Origin: Bacteroidales bacterium UBA1733
GTDB taxonomy: Bacteria; Bacteroidota; Bacteroidia; Bacteroidales; UBA3663
Length of the DNA: 14,962 nt
Assembly: GCA_002315795.1 (NCBI GenBank)
Contig: DCIF01000017.1
Coordinates: 1,218 to 16,179, forward strand
Direction: 5' to 3'
Both the position numbers and the translations under genes were made by a program. Every line of letters starts with the position of its first letter. Positions within the stretch are counted from its first letter, which is position 1. Positions 14,813 to 14,962 of this stretch are shown one piece after another. The notes under the pieces were generated by a model, which had not been told where the DNA came from, ran no database searches, and saw nothing but the letters and a program-made list of their open reading frames with translations.

Positions 14813-14888
14813 AGAGCTTGCTCTTCAAAAGGCAGACAAGAAACCCCTCGGAGAGCCTATCAACCAAGTGTGCTTGGTGTATTAGGCT
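14813..14888. other. Candidate oriT with nested inverted repeats
   Basis: Upstream of the relaxase gene, AGCCTA (14854-14859) pairs with TAGGCT (14883-14888). Inside it, ACCAAG (14863-14868) pairs with CTTGGT (14873-14878) around a TGTG loop. The resulting AAGTGTG/CTT resembles the MobV nick context TAGTGTG/TTA of pMV158, where the nick also lies in a hairpin loop. A second small inverted repeat, AGAGC-TT-GCTCT, lies at 14813-14824. Location, stem-loop shape and GTGTG all fit an oriT. The exact nick position is not proven, and GTGTG is on the strand opposite to the relaxase coding strand. Confidence 0.62.
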
Positions 14889-14910
14889 TTTACCCTACAC
14901 TATGATATTA

Positions 14911-14952
14911 TACTATTGTAATATAGTAATTTAGATATACTTTGTACATTTG
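14911..14952 (+). promoter_or_regulatory. Possible promoter facing out of the window
   Basis: TTG at 14916-14918 followed after 19 nt by TACTTTG (14938-14944) weakly fits the Bacteroidetes promoter; an overlapping TACATTTG (14945-14952) matches the -7 element better but has no -33 partner at the right distance. The inverted repeat TACTAT-N6-ATAGTA (14911-14928) overlaps the -33 region and could be an operator. Any gene it serves begins beyond the window. Confidence 0.35.
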
Positions 14953-14962
14953 CGAGTAACAT

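Noticed and set aside
13336..14962. Complete integrated mobilizable element with integrase and attachment sites
   Set aside because: Only the relaxase, oriT-like hairpins and a possible outward promoter are visible. No integrase, replication gene or flanking direct repeats were found in the window.

Overview
The window looks like a chromosomal segment of a Bacteroidales bacterium, most likely Prevotella or a close relative. Three things point there: a promoter of the Bacteroidetes type (TTTG, 20 nt, TAnnTTTG) before the antiporter gene, the families present (NigD-like C-terminus, DUF6155-like protein, Schlafen AlbA_2/HATPase regulator with an Asn-Val-Gln-rich linker), and the moderate GC content with AT-rich leaders in place of Shine-Dalgarno sequences. 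The genus is inferred, not proven.

Left part (1-3258): the 3' end of a probable NigD-like lipoprotein gene is followed after 3 nt by a small Dabb (A/B-barrel) gene. A repeat-rich intergenic zone comes next (966-1380). It holds five 42-bp-period copies of a palindromic core (TTTCAAGGCCTTGAAA in the best copies), then two tandem 104-bp imperfect palindromes with the same fold plan, the same loop and covarying stems. A clean promoter then drives a CvrA/NhaP2-type K+/H+ antiporter with a C-terminal TrkA-C domain.

Middle (3259-11731): a truncated family GH2 beta-galactosidase remnant (signal peptide and N-terminal domain only) abuts a five-gene same-strand cluster. The cluster starts with an AlbA_2/HATPase_c_4/winged-helix protein and continues as jetA-jetB-jetC-jetD, a Wadjet-type SMC anti-plasmid defence system. 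JetC is the SMC-like ATPase with visible Walker A, signature and Walker B motifs. JetA and JetB are the presumed kleisin and KITE subunits, and JetD is the Toprim nuclease. Junctions are tight: 10 nt, 8 nt, ATGA overlap, TAATG overlap.

Right part (11732-14962): three small co-directional genes follow jetD closely: a protein with an internally duplicated domain, a DUF6155-like protein and a small acidic protein. They end at a strong hairpin terminator. Convergent to them is a MobV (Mob_Pre) relaxase gene on the minus strand, with a leader hairpin and a candidate oriT upstream. The window therefore places an anti-plasmid defence operon, possibly extended by one upstream and three downstream genes, next to a plasmid-type mobilization module. 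This is either a defence island in a mobilizable element or a defence locus that has captured one.

The parts most worth a second look are the paired covarying palindromes, the AlbA_2 gene coupled to Wadjet, and the three-gene cassette after jetD.
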